Assembly: GCA_013399115.1 (NCBI GenBank) | Contig: VXAA01005218.1 | Span: 100,614 to 164,613 of the forward strand | From: Anseranas semipalmata | Taxonomy: Eukaryota; Chordata; Aves; Anseriformes; Anseranatidae | Direction: 5' to 3' | Length of the DNA: 64,000 nucleotides | Part shown: positions 37,410-51,500 of the stretch, piece after piece | Numbering within the stretch: position 1 is the stretch's first letter | Layout of the letters: the number at the start of each line of letters is the position of its first letter | Program-made: the position numbers and the translations under genes | Notes under the pieces: model-generated | Databases searched by the model: none | What the model saw: only the letters and a program-made list of their open reading frames with translations | What the model was told of the DNA's origin: nothing

Positions 37410-40400
37410 CTGCCAAAGCAAGACACATGACAATTTCCTTTGAAAAAGCTCTAGCTAGTAGCAGTGAGAGAAAATGGCCCAGCAGTTCCTTGAAGTGGAA
37501 CAGTGGAGGTAGGCAGACAATGCTGTATCTGTGCAAGTAAGGTATTTGGAGGGAAGAGGCAGTAGTAAGTCTTGTGACTGATTTATGACACGGAAATGAA
37601 GACTATGCAGTGGTATGCAAAGCTTATGCGCCAGTTGAACTGATCAGTTGCCCCACACTTTCTGGTTTGCATGAAATAGATGGGCTCTTTTTTAAAGGAT
37701 TTTTAAAAGATAAAGGAATAAATGAACTTTCTTCTCTTAAGTTCTGGCTAACAGCACAAATTCTAATGGCTGCACATGTGTTATCATCGCAGAGAGTTTG
37801 AGTAATAGTAGTTCTCCACTTCATGTGCAACGAATTGAAAGCTGACCCAAGTTGCCAGAAGTTGTCACTATATATTCATGCTGTTTCCAGGGATTAGGAA
37901 AAGTAAGTGGGACCTTGTGTTCAGCGTAAGCTGTGCAGAGGCTAGCAGTGCCCTTCTTAGGCTAAATAAGAAGAGTAATATTTGATAAAAATGATTTTGA
38001 CCCTTTCAGGTTACTGTTATCATCCATAAGAGAAGTACATGTACCAGGTTGTACACGGTCACAAGGACATTGAGAGAACATGCAAACCAAGTTCGTAAGA
38101 CTAACTGAGCAGTAACAGAATACAAGTATGTGCAGTGGTTTAGTCTGTCCAAATACCAGGCGTATCTCCTGTCCCACAACAACAATTTCAGAGCAAAGGG
38201 AAACACACAGATGTGCTGCAGCAGCCTTATTACAGGAGTTCCCACAGGAAGCACAGCCAGTGGAAAAAATGGCACGTTCTTTTGATACGGCTGAACTGTT
38301 AGCGTACTTCAGGTATTTCAGGATCTGGGAGTGCGAACTTAGGCTGTAGATCATTCTGGTAGACTTTTCCTAAGATAACATCCCCACACATGCCTGCTCA
38401 TTGTGTTAATTCTCATGTCATGAGATACTCAGGTCTTGTCGTATTGCATGCTTGAAAGAAAAAAAAAAAGAAAAAAAGAATGATATTGTTCTGAAGAATA
38501 CCTAATCATTTTTTTCCTATCAAGAATGCATAAAATGTTATTTTGGTGGGATTTAGGAAGTTCTGCCTTGTGACTGAGATACAGTCTCAGGATTGCATCT
38601 TAGAATAGCTAAAATCCTTTACCTCTTCTTGGTGGGCTATATTCTATATTGCAATTCGGTCACATGTTGGGGTTCAAAGACAATACTTTGAGATTTCTCA
38701 AACAAGAAACAAATTCAGCTTCTGGGTACGTGCAGACTAAAGAAACCTGACATCCAAGGGATGTAAATTAAGAATATCACTTTTTCTGGTGTTGGTTTAA
38801 GAACAGCTTTAAAGTACTGACAGCCTTATTATGGGATTAACATCTTTCAAAATAGCCAAAGTAGCAAAGCTCTACAATGAACCATGCAAATGCACCATGT
38901 AAAATAGCAGCATGTATATTTTTCTGTCTCCATTCACTGAAAATATTCCAGGCAGCACTCTGAAGATTTGCAAAATATTGTTTCCTTTAAAAACACATCT
39001 ATTTTGAACACTCGGGGGGAAGACTTGCTGTTTTATTAATTGCCTTAAACTAAAACATTGCATTCACTCAAACTGTTTGAATGGCTCTTGTTGAATCATA
39101 GTCCTGATTCAAGTATTATTAATTCAGGAATCAAAATGCTTTTTGTTTATATCAGATAACAGTTGCTATAGCAAATGTGGCATAAACAGGTGCATTAAAC
39201 TACGGGAACATATAGAAGCCAATAAATAGGAGACACATTAAACATTTACAGAAACATTTCTGAACCACATACATTTTGCCTTTTTGAACAATGACATAAA
39301 AAAAAAAATTGGTCAGTGAGATAAAATTATTGCTCTACAATGGTCATTATCATCATAACATTATCAAATCTGAGCCACCAGCAAAACATCTGGCTTTAAC
39401 AGACGTGTCAATGAAAGAGTTTGTGTCTTCCTTTGTCCTAGATACTTTTGATCCACTTTATCAATGCCTATTGTCACAGATTTCATGAACCTAAATAAAC
39501 TGCACTTAATTCTGCTAACACACGGAAAAATCAAGGGATATGTTATTTTGCTTTCTCATTTTGTTTGTTTGTTTTATCTTTTATTTTTTTTTCTTTCCCT
39601 AAGCATTCAGATAAAGTTTTAGTAGAACTAGCTTGGGTCATCAGGTCTGTATCTCCAGAAAATGTAGAGAAAAATGAACTATGCTTGAAGTTCTTTTTTT
39701 TTTTAAGTAGACTTCTATGAGCTTCTCTCAACAGACACAGTACGATTTCCTTATACTACAGAAGAGATATGCAGCTGATATTCTTCCTGTCTCATCTGAA
39801 TGGTCTCATCTGATATTTAAATGAGTTCTACACCTGAGATGAGTTTGCAGGGTCTCTTGGGGTAACCTTTAAAACTGTCATACCCACCGCTAGTCCAACT
39901 GATACCACTCGTCACAGCTGGCAATGTATGCTCAGTAAATGAGGGAAACTGAGTAAAGGTGGAGATTGAATTCACACTTCATCACATCCCATAAAGGGCA
40001 AATTTTCCAGGTCAGTACTTAGGTGAACAAGTGGAATAGCATATGGCAATGTTCCATGTGATTGCCAGCTTATACACCCTGTATACAGTTGCTTCCCTGG
40101 GATGGTGGGTGGGTGTGGGAGCATGTATTTTCCCAGAGGTATGGGAACAAACAAAGATAGTCCTTCCTCCCTCCCTTCCCCAAAACACACCTCTTGAATT
40201 TATCAAAGTCAGACTGCTTTTGCTCAGATGGAAGACTTTACATGGAGACGATTAAAACAGAGGTGGCAACAAAGAAATTAAAGAAAAGGAATAGATCTGC
40301 TTTTCAAGACCTCCCATCAAAAAATTGTCCAGCAAACAGAAATGCCCAGTGATTGCTTAAGGTGCAAGTGGAAGTTCTCTGTAAAGGCCAACTAAACTTT

Positions 40401-40484
40401 AAATTTGCAATTGCCTAGTACTATATGGAAATTATTTCCTTCCGAACCTAGTGTCCTAAGCCAAGGAATTACTGTTTTATGTTA

Positions 40485-40510
40485 TTATATATATATACAT
40501 ATATATATAC
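40485..40510. repeat. AT dinucleotide microsatellite
   Basis: A TA/AT repeat of about 26 bases with one central C (ATACAT). Confidence 0.85.
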
Positions 40511-43500
40511 TTTTTTACTTGTGTTGTTCTAGTCTGCAGAGTTAACAGGAAGTAAATATCATCTGTTCTCTTTGTGATGAATTTTTATCTTCAGACGATG
40601 ATGCTCCTCAGGCTTCAGTTCACCTAAAAAAAAGTCAGCGCATAAAGTAACTCCATTTGCAGTCCATGAACACTTCTATTTTTCTTGCACTGAGTTAAGG
40701 GGATGGTTAGAGTGCAAATCACATATTTTGCCCTGGGATATGGAAGAAACATCACATCTTCAGGAGAAGTGGTTCATTTCCTATAGCTGAGAGACAAACT
40801 TTGGGTTCCACCAGAAAGCAGCTCCTGACTTCTGAAATGTGATGAGGCAATAATTCACTGTTGTCATGGTACAAAACTGATATTTCCTTAGTTGAAGAAA
40901 GGCTGGAAAAGTTAACTCATCTGTTAACTTTACGAAGGCTAACATTGTGTTTTGTGAGGGAAGTTCTACAGAGTAACAGGAAACATTTCACCATGTAGGA
41001 TTTAGCCAAAATGAGCTTTAATAATGATAAACTATGATTCGTTTAGGATTTGGGAGGGGTTTATTTATGTGTTCTATAGACTCTTAATAACTTCTCCAAG
41101 TTTTCCCAACCCTAGCCGAACATAAATGATGGGTGAATGTCAGCACTCATTGGATGCTATTTTGGTAGTTCATGACATGGGAAGTACAGCTGACCATCCA
41201 CATGATATTTGTAACATATATTCAAAGTGAATGGAGAAAAAATTGAAATATTACCACCAAAAGGGAGATTAGCAGTTGATTTAAGACCAACCTGTGGTAA
41301 CAATAGGTACAAAGCATTGTAGCTCCTCTTTCTTGTCCCGAATAGCATCTGATGGTGTATTCTTTTAATCACATAATTTTCCCGTATGTGTTAAATTCTG
41401 TGGCAGCTGCATGCAAGACACGGCATTGAAATGTAATCAGGTTTAGTGTGCTACAACTCCAAATTTGGGCCAGGCAGGATGGCAGTGTTTTTTAATGCAT
41501 ACGCCATGTGTCTGAATACACAGCCCCATCCTTTCAATGAATTATTTTACTCCTGCATGCCAAGTCACAAAATGCCGTCACCTAGACTCTGACTACTCTT
41601 GCTATTAAAACTTCCTTTTACTTTTGCCAGTCTTGCCTGTGCCTTACTGCACTAATCCAGCATTTCCTGACAAGTCATTACTTGCTGAAGTGCCAATTTT
41701 CTGGGAATTAGCTTTCCTATTTATTTGTTACAGGTGAACCAGAAGTGCTGGCAGAATAGCATTATCAGAAAGATGCTCTTCTTCAACTCCCCTTTCATTC
41801 CCAATTCTCCTGTCACTTTCTACCTTAAATCAGCTGGCAGATCTATGATGAGATTCCCCCCAGTCTGGCCATCAGTTTAGTTAGTGCAGTCCCCTCTGTG
41901 GTGAACATGGCTGAGCTGTGCTCTGCCGCTGTTACCATCACAGAATGACCTGGAGATTTGAAGCAAAAAACAGATGTCTCAATACATTTTTGTCAAAATG
42001 TAATTATCTTGGGAGCAGGGAAACAAATGGTGGGGAGAGTCAGAACCAGATGCATGACTTCTAGATTTGCAATCATAATTATAAGGAAATTTGAATAACT
42101 AACTGGAGGAACCAATGACTGCACTAGAGAAAATCCCTCATCAGCTGCTTGTGATTTTGATTTCACATGAATCACTGGAATTCAGTTTCTGCTAATGGTG
42201 CTCAAAGCAAGAACAGTGGGGGCTGAACAAAAGGTATCATCCTGAGTGCTTTTTTCACAAATAAATCTTGGCCAATATGACAGGCTATCTTTCCCCCAGG
42301 AATCTGGCCAAGCCACTTCTTCCTTTTGCAGTGAATAGAACATGATGAACTGTGGATTTTGTCAGTGACCATAAAGACTTCGTGTTTTCACTATGTAGAA
42401 TGTTGGTTGTATGTTAATACAACGTGCTGGGGGTAGGGAGGGTGCTTTGTAAAGAAATTCTTGTGTTTTGATTGTATAAAAAGAGTGGGATTGATGTTTG
42501 TTTCATTGTTAACTGAGTAGAAGAGAGTTTCTTCTGAGTGTTTAAATAACAAGTCAAAACTAAAGGCAGGATCCAGATCACATTTCAGAGTCTGACTGGG
42601 TGCTTGGACACAGAGGACAGGGTATAAGTATTCCAAAACTGCAAGGTGAGTATTATTAACAGTATTTTTTTATGGGAGTAGAATTCCTGTTGGGTTAAGC
42701 AGTCATTTATAGTTTTAATAATGTAAAGAACCAGTTCCCTACAAGGAAGGCTGAAGCCTGTAGCTTTTATTACAGGCTACTTGCCACTGCTCATGTCCGT
42801 ATCTTAGCAAATGTCTTACACTGCTACTGGGGGTCCTTATGGTGACAGTCCTGTGGTGAAAATTACTCTGTACCGAGCAATGCCCAGCCATAGACATCAC
42901 TATTTTACAGAAAGTTACATTTAGAATTTTGTGTTTGGTGGTTGCTCTTTGAAGACTAATTCCACAAATCATATCTTTGTACCTGCTGTTCAGTGCTGTG
43001 GTGACATTTCCAGTACTGTTCCTGAAGGTGCATGGTGAGTAATAGGGAGATATCATCCCTCTAAAAGAGTACGTTTAGTATGGAAAACTAATCTACAGGT
43101 AGGGAAAACTAATCTACTCATCCAGCGTTGGACTACAAGATCCAAAATTATATATTGTTAGTGGTGGTTTAACATTAGACTTTTTTTTTTTTTTTTTTTA
43201 AGCTCCAAAAGGAGATTTTGTTTCTTTGAATCAGACAAGACTTTTCTTCAGCTTCATTTTAAGAAAATGTTGAGGGTAATCTGGCCTGTTTGTTAAACTG
43301 CCTTTTAGGTGAAAATAAAAGAAGCCATTTCTAGCTGCTGTGAGCGATGTTGCAGAAATTCCAGACTGATTAGAGGGCTTCCTAGCTCAGACAGCACTCA
43401 GATTCTCCACTTCCTGTTCAAAAGCCATTGCCATTCCCTGAAGCGCAACATACTGCAGCTTGGTACGTCCACAGATCCCCTTACCAGGAGTGCTGGCACC

Positions 43501-44154
43501 TGAAGCACCATATGCAGCTGGGCCGCCTTCCACATGTCTTTCTTCCCAAAGGACTGGTTTAACTTGTGAGAACTTTACCACTAGAAGTTTAATGAATTAA
43601 AGCTCTACTGAGGTAAGTTTTAGTTCACTGCAAAGGCTATTTCTTCTGCATCTGCCTTTCTTTGCCTCATATTCGTATCCATCCTGGAAGCAGAAAGGAT
43701 TACAGTCTTGTTTATCCTGACATGCAAATAGCAGCTTATAGGAAGAGTTCCCACAGCTTGCAAAGTAGCTGGCTGGTGTCCATTCTGTGAAGATAAGTAA
43801 AGATTATTCAGGAAACAGTAAAACTTTTCTAATGTAATTGACACCTTGTTTAAACATTTCAGGGTTTGGACACACAGTCATCTTATGGCGTCAAAAAGAA
43901 AAAAATGTGCAAGCTGGTTCCTCTGAAAGGTGGTCTCTCAGTCCTCTCAGATGCCCTGTTTTTGTTGTGCTGCCCAACCCAAAGAAGTGTCTGGGACTCC
44001 TTTTATAACCTCACTGGTAGAAGTGTGGTGTTTCTGTTTTTGTTTAAGAAGTATGACAATCAAATTATAGGTGATACAACCTCACCTCAGAACTCTTACT
44101 AACCTGTCAGTTTTTCCCTTTTATATGGCCCATTTTGGAATTAATACTGAATTG

Positions 44155-44182
44155 TACACACACACACACACACACACACACC
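44155..44182. repeat. CA dinucleotide microsatellite
   Basis: About 13 CA units, followed by C4 and an A run. Confidence 0.95.
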
Positions 44183-44440
44183 CCAAAAAAAAAAATCAAG
44201 TCTATTTTAGTGATCAAGATTGCTCTTTAAGAGACAAGGAAGACTATTTAACACTTTGAATGACTCTCCTCTGGTAATAAACATCCGTTTCTCTTCTTCC
44301 TCATTGATGTATTTTCAGGCATTTCTGATTAGACATTGTGTAGGAAATAAGCAGGGAGGAATTAAAACTAAATGGGGATACTTAATCAAAATTCAAGGTT
44401 TACAATTGCAATATGTTCACTTGGAGTAAGTCTCCTTATG

Positions 44441-44482
44441 TTTATTTTATTTTATTTTATTTTATTTTATTTTATTTTATTT
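44441..44482. repeat. TTTTA pentanucleotide microsatellite
   Basis: Eight nearly perfect TTTTA units, 260 bases after the CA repeat. Confidence 0.95.
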
Positions 44483-47029
44483 CCCTATTAGTAGTGACAG
44501 CCCTAAAAGGCTTGCTTGAATGGAAACTATTTAAAAACGCCTTAGGAAAATAAGTTTTTGCTCTGCTCTGCTTCAGACTGAAGCTGAGGATACAACTGGA
44601 AGATTACTAACTGAGATTACTATTTGGTTACTAATTTATTCAGTAGAACAGGGCTAACACTTTCAAAGATGACTTGAAGACTTAGGTATCTGACTTACTG
44701 AATTTAACTGGCAATGGACATATAATCTTAACCTTATAGATAAGTTTATAGAAATCTTTTAAAAATTTAAATGGGAACATAACATTTCCTTAGGAGCAAG
44801 AAGTCACTTGAAATCTAACATACAGGAGAAAAGAACAAAGGTCAAATGAGATCTTTAAGATGCCTAGCTAAAGCTGCCTCACTCTAGAGGTGCCCAGGTT
44901 TTTCCAGCACGATACTCCTATTTTTTTCTGTGAATACTTGTCATAGTCTGGATATATCTAAACAACAAAATGAGGTTTTGTCGATAATGTCTTCTAGGTT
45001 AATTTATGTAACCTCAGAGTTAATGCTAATGCAAAGACAGATATATTAACACAATATGGACTTTGACACATATTAAAGTAGATATAAACCATGCTACCAT
45101 GTTTTTTTTCTATTAAATACTAATGTGAATTATGGAAATGTGATATCATACATTACTATTGTACTTTCCTTTTGCTGTTCACTTACGTGTCACCTCTTAA
45201 CAAATATTTGCACAAATCATGCTGAGGTCAATAGATGAAGTGATAGATCTGAAACACCAGCCCAGCAACGGTATCCTCCAGAGGACACATAATGTTTTAA
45301 CTCCACCAGGGCAAGAAACAGGTACACCCCATTTCGACCTGCCCACCTGAACAGCTTAGTGGGTACACCATTCACTCAAGATATGAAAAGTTTGATGTAT
45401 TCCTGTACAGTCCAGTTGTGAAGAGTACAGCCAGGCTGTAGTCTGACTTTCTGAAGTGTGTTGGCGGCAATGTTCTATTGAGAGAGAAAGTCTAATTTTG
45501 TGGCTAAATCAACTTCTGGAGGATGAATTCCTGGTTTCAGTAAGTGTAGTGGGCATCTGTTTAACTTGTAGCTCTTTCCTGTGTGTTTTGTTGCTGTTGC
45601 CATTGTTGTTTTACAATGGGGAAAATAATGTATGTGGGATTAGAAATTTTAGCAAAGCTCCATTTACTCTAACACTAAAAAGACATTTTGAAATGTTTGC
45701 TTTACCCACTTCTTCAACAGCCTCTGTTGATAATTAGATGATGAGTGAAACTATCAAACATGTAAATAACACCTTTGCCTGGTGTCATAATACTAGCCAT
45801 TTTGGAAATGTGCAATGTAGTATTGCCTGTCAAATTTTCTGTGCTTAACTTTAAAAAACAGTTCTAAGACAGAGGCTAATATGCAAAATATTTACTTAAA
45901 TTTTCAGCATTTTAAAATCAAAAGGCTCTGGATTGTTTGTCCTTAGTTTTACATTTTATAACCAAGTAGGGGTTCAATTTAAGCATAAATGCTGAAGTTC
46001 CTCAGCATGAACAACCTGTCTGGTGAAGGTAAAGCGGTGACTGAATTATTATTTTTCATAGTTCCATTGTAAATAAAATAAACCATTGCAAAAACATTGC
46101 ATATATAAAATAAAAGTGGCATAATCCAATTTAAGAAAAAACATTTTTTAAGTGTAATTTTGTTTGCAGTCTCATAAGTCTTAATAAGATTAGAGCTTAA
46201 ATAAATAAATAGATTTTGAACCGCACACTTCATTCTTCAAAAAACTCACTAAATACCTAATTTTAATGTAACTTGCTCTGGATTTTCTGCAGCAGCTTTC
46301 TTTTGTTCTTCATGTACCTCTTCCAATCCAACCCCCATACCACATGCTCTGCATTTCTACTGTTTCCATTTCATCCTTCTAAGAACTGCTTAGTCTAAGT
46401 ACATTGAGAACACTACGACACGTCCCAAAAACATAAAGTTAACCCATAAGTGTCCTGTGACATACTGTGACATAAACTCAGAAAAACAGTTCTTGCATAA
46501 CCATGTCAATCAATACACACTTCCTAGCAGCTGCCACTGCCCTGAAATTAATAAAATTACGGTAAAGGCTACCATCCTGAGTGGACCAGTGACACACTGT
46601 GATGAAGGGGTTAATTATCATTATTTTTGCACTATATTTAATGCCATTTTTCTCATCAGCCATCTCTCTCTCTTATGCACTGTATCTCATAAATAATTGG
46701 CAAGATAGAAAATTTTGGATAAAAACTTCATATCAAAACAACCAAAACTCTGGAGTATATGTGCTCTAGTATGTGAAAATCCTTGTTTTCTAAGGCAATG
46801 AAGCAGTTAAGATCTCTAAGAGATGAAAAATAAATTATAATAGTTCTTTGCTATTTCATTGCTTTAAGGGTTGGCTGTAATCATGCTCCTTAATTTATTT
46901 TTCATTTTCATTCCGTTGAACATATCCTGCAGGTTTACAGTTCCATGGCTTATTGTATGTACGCATGTATGTATGGATGGATGCATTATTCAGAACCTAA
47001 AACCATATGGAGAATTCTGCTTTCTCGGC

Positions 47030-47057
47030 TTTTTTGTTTTGTTTTGTTTTGTTTTTG
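47030..47057. repeat. TTTTG pentanucleotide repeat
   Basis: Five to six GTTTT units. Confidence 0.85.
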
Positions 47058-47722
47058 TACCAGGAAGTAGTAAAATGTTTTGAGATGCTATTAAGTCTTT
47101 AAGTTACAAAATCTAGATTCCACCTTAAAAATGTTCCATACTGTACGTTGCATAGCCTGGGGTGCTGACTAGCTGCCAAATATCTATCAGAGAGTGATTT
47201 ATGATATATGATATGTTCCTCAGCCCAAGTGGAGACTGTTTAGTTGAAACATGAGAAAGGAGAGGCCTTGTGCTCTCAAAACCATGATGACAAGTTTCTG
47301 TTTGGCTTTCTGAGGGAACATACAGTACAAAACGTGCCATATTTTACAACACTAAAACTTATGTAAGGAACAAAACTAAATTCACTTAACCCCTGGTTTC
47401 ATTAAGTTTTTCTTTTTTTTTCCCTTTTCTTTGGGGGGGGTGAAGTCTGCTTCTTCATGTAAACGAAACTTCTTCATGTTAAATTTTGCTTGCACTTTCC
47501 TTTCAACTTTAACTAAAGCCTGTGTTATGATTTCTGATGATTTCTGTTCTGGAAAGAATTTTTCCCTGAAGCTCTGAAGAAGTACCTCTCCCATATGGCT
47601 TTTGGAATCTGTGCTTTAACATGCTTGTATAGAACAATACAGACAGGGAATTCTATGGTCCTGAACAAGCAAATTCCTGAAGGTCTTGTAATATTATTCA
47701 TGGACAGTTACAGCCAGCGGAG

Positions 47723-47723
47723 A

Positions 47724-47754
<31 letters not shown>

Positions 47755-47756
47755 AT
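47723..47756. repeat. ATAA tetranucleotide microsatellite
   Basis: Eight ATAA units ending in ATGAAA. Confidence 0.95.
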
Positions 47757-50700
47757 GAAACCTGCCCGTATAATCCAGCTGATATATCTTGTTTAGACAG
47801 GCATTCAGTCACCACAGCACATAAGTGCCAAAATGCAGCATGGAACAGAAACAAACTCAAACCCTCGTTATCAAAGTAGGCTGGATTTGTTTCTTCATAT
47901 CATTTATATTTTCCTTCTGTGCGTGTCCTTGCTTTGCATTTGTTTTTTACCAGGTTTTACTGTGGGTGAATGGCTGGTACGAAAGACTATCTTTACACAG
48001 GGCAGTGAAAATGATCAGCTCAGAGCCCGTTCTGATCTTAAGTAAACCTATCACAGCTGCACAGTATGTACATGTCATCTGCAGCATTTTGTATCTGCAG
48101 TTGAAATCCTGAACTCAGAAGATGCAGCAAGAATATATTATGAAAGCACATAACCACTGTTGAAAAAATCCTGCAGCTCCTCAGATTCTGACAAAAATCT
48201 TTAAATAAGAGTCAAAGTGCAAAGGGAAAGAAATACTTTTATACTGTTTTTCCACAAATGAGTAATTATGAGATTGGTCATATATGGTCTGGTGGATCTA
48301 GGTATGCTTTGCAGGCCTCTGTGACATTGTTCCAGCTCCATATTCAAGTGGACCGAGAAACAAGTTAGCACTATTCCGTATCTGGATTTCTGTGGAAAGG
48401 TGTGGTTCCAATAGAGCCACAGAGAACTTTGGCCACTTCCACAGTCCTGGCAGCTCGGAGCATAGGACCATACTTGTACCCATCCTCCACTCAGCCAAGA
48501 TAGAGCCAGGAAGGCAAAGTAATATACTCTATGACATAACAGGAAACTGTTAGCAGAAAAGTAAACTTACTTTGCCTCTTCTGAGTCCCTGTAAGGTCCT
48601 TAAACACAAGACCTTATTTCGATAAGATTCACTGACAACATAGATTATTTCCACATATGTGATTAGCACAGTTGTTTGGAGAAGCTGCAAATCATAATGT
48701 AGACTTTAGAGGTCACTTTGGCTTCTGTCCATTGAGGCTGTTGGGATGAAATTTCAGGCTTTTATGTGGAACATTCAGAGAGCAGAGGCTGTAGAGAATT
48801 AATAGAGACACCATTAAGACAGAGAAGAGACTGCTGAAGGGTCTGGCTAAATAAACTGTCACACAGGTATGTTTCTGTTTAAATAGATCATTCTTCTTGA
48901 TCAGTCAGAATTAAATCTCTGGGAAGTCAATTTGACTAGTCAGTCAATAATAGAAAAAAATCAGTCAACCCTGGCTATTGAGGATTGCTGTCCTTTTCGG
49001 TTCCTGGGTCAATATGCTGTTATCTTTGGACTTAGTTATTGGCCCATTCCAGGTATGTGCAAGTCAACAACTCGGGAAAGCCCCTCTCAGCTTCTCAAAA
49101 GCCCTGCTTTTTCTTGTGTTAGTCACAAGTCCAGGTGTATCAAGCTGTTGTGGGGTAATGCAGCCGATTGTTTTGAGAAAAGATGCAAGTTGGAAACTTG
49201 TCTACGAACTATATACGTGACTAGGAGGTGGGCAATCATTTGTTTGGGAAAGGAGACGCTCCATCACTCAGAGCTGTGCAGCTATGTAACTTCATTGCAT
49301 ATATCTCCTCGAAATGATATTTAGTGTGACACTTTCTTACATTAAATTGAATCTTGAGGTATTCTGAAATATATCTTTAGGAACCTGTGGCTTTTTGTAG
49401 TCCTGTTGACTTAGTTGTTGCCACATGCTGCATTTTCATCCAAGCTGAGAAATCAAATAGTGCCCTGAATCTGGGCACACCCACTGTAATGCCTGTGAGA
49501 TGGGAGGAGGCATGGAGTAGTGCAAGGAAAATAAGCAGAAACTTTCCAACATTTAAGAATGGACTAAGAGACAGAGACATGAGTCTGAAAAGACAAACTC
49601 TGTGTTCTGTGATCAGTGTGAACCTTTATTTATGTTCTGAATTAATCCTCCTTCCTGGATGGCTTTATTTTTAATGCAGAGTAATGATATTACACAAAGC
49701 ACTGCTTAAGCTGTTGCCAGGATCTTGTCTGCTTCGAGATTCTTATTTTCTTCTGTCCAGACAGGCACGACTACCACTGTTTTGTGTAAAGTGACCCAGC
49801 CTCTTCTGCCACAGGGATCCAAACAAGCCTCAGCTGGTTTTTATGTGGAAGACGCAAGAGCAGTTAACAGCAAAGTACAGAGAGGCAGTATAGAAAATGC
49901 ATAACAAGCTACTGAGATTCATGACAGGCCATTATGATTGCCTTTCCACTATATCTCATAGTGATACATCCATATTTGATGACCTGAAATAATGATGTGT
50001 TGTAATCAGGGTAGGAGCGTGCCTATGCAATGACGAACAGTGGCTATTTTAAATGACTTTTTAGAAAAAAAAAAAAAAAAGAATAATCTTCAGGCCTTCC
50101 AGCCTGGGGAATGCTGGTATTATTGTTACTTTATTGACAATACTGAGAAGATTTAGTTCTTTTTAAGAAAACATTGTAAGTCACCTGATATCTGCTTTGC
50201 AAAACTGCTAGAATATGAAAACTGTTGAAGGTTATGGGTTCACTAGCAACTTTTCCTCACTGGGGAATAAAATGTTGCTATTTTAGAGTATAAACAACCC
50301 TATTAATGTTAAAATAATTGTTCAAGATATTTTCTTATGCTTGGATATTCAGTGTAAGTAACTGCTGAGACTTGCAGCTTAGCCAGAGGCTGCAGCAAAC
50401 AAACATCCTGTTGAAGTGTCTGGCACTCTGTGTTCCAGCATGATTGGCAGGAAACAGCATGTTTGGGGAAAGGGAAGATGGACATTACAAAAACTATAGA
50501 CTTATTTTCCCAAAACAATAGCACGATACAAAACTACAGAAGCCCTTTATTAAACTATTTGCTGCTAGATTAGTGTGTTGCATGAGTAAGTGGGGGAAGG
50601 GACAGGGACAAGGAGTTGATTGCTTAATGCATAACAGGGTCTTAATACAACTGACATATGCATATTTCCTTTCTACTAGGCTGTGCATCAGCCACACTTT

Positions 50701-51459
50701 AGTAAGCACAGAAGTGAAACACCTACCTGTATGTGCTCAGCCCATTAGGGTTCATTTCAAGTACACTGTATTAGCATTAGTTGCTACATTAACTTGATCT
50801 GACTAGATCCTTCTTCAATAGCACTGGACCGGGCAGGCATCCCTTTGCTTATTTGTTTCATTGCTGCTCACACCACAAGAAGGAACAGGCGTTTTTGTCC
50901 CACGAGTGCCATCCTAGTGTTGTGTGGAAGAAGGTTGGCTTTAATCTCTGTGGGGTGTTGAATGCAAGCCCAGCTGGCCAAAGCTGCAATGTGGATGTTT
51001 TAAACAAGCATGTTCCCCAGCTGCCTGGGCAACACCTCTTCCCCTGTCACTCACCAAAACTCTTAGTGCCACACTGAGTACTGGAAGCTCCTAAGATGGA
51101 GGAAAGTGAGGGAGCTCTTTATGTCACTGTAATCCTCCAATCTGAAAGCCTACTGCCTGCCTCTGATGCCTTCCCCTGAAAAGCAGTCTGAAGCTATTTA
51201 TGATTCTTATACATCTATATAGGCAACCAGATAGCTAATTGAGCTATGTATACAGCAGCCAAGCAAATAAAGCCTGTCAGCTGGCATAAGAAGGGGACTG
51301 CGGAATCAGACTGTATTTGAAGGACAGCCAAAACTGGCAATGGGAATTTGCCTTTTTCTTATCTTTTCCCAGCAGGCATATCTAGAAATATACTTGGTTG
51401 GCTGTAATACCCAAAAGCATTTTTTGAAACTGCTGAGGTAAAATTGCAGCTAGATCTTT

Positions 51460-51500
51460 AAAACAAAACAAAACAAAACAAAACAAAACAAAACAGAACA
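51460..51500. repeat. AAAAC pentanucleotide microsatellite
   Basis: About seven perfect AAAAC units and a final AGAAC variant. Confidence 0.95.

Noticed and set aside
37962..38354. 130-codon minus-strand frame
   Set aside because: Cys/Ser/Leu-rich random-looking product without splice context or recognisable domain.
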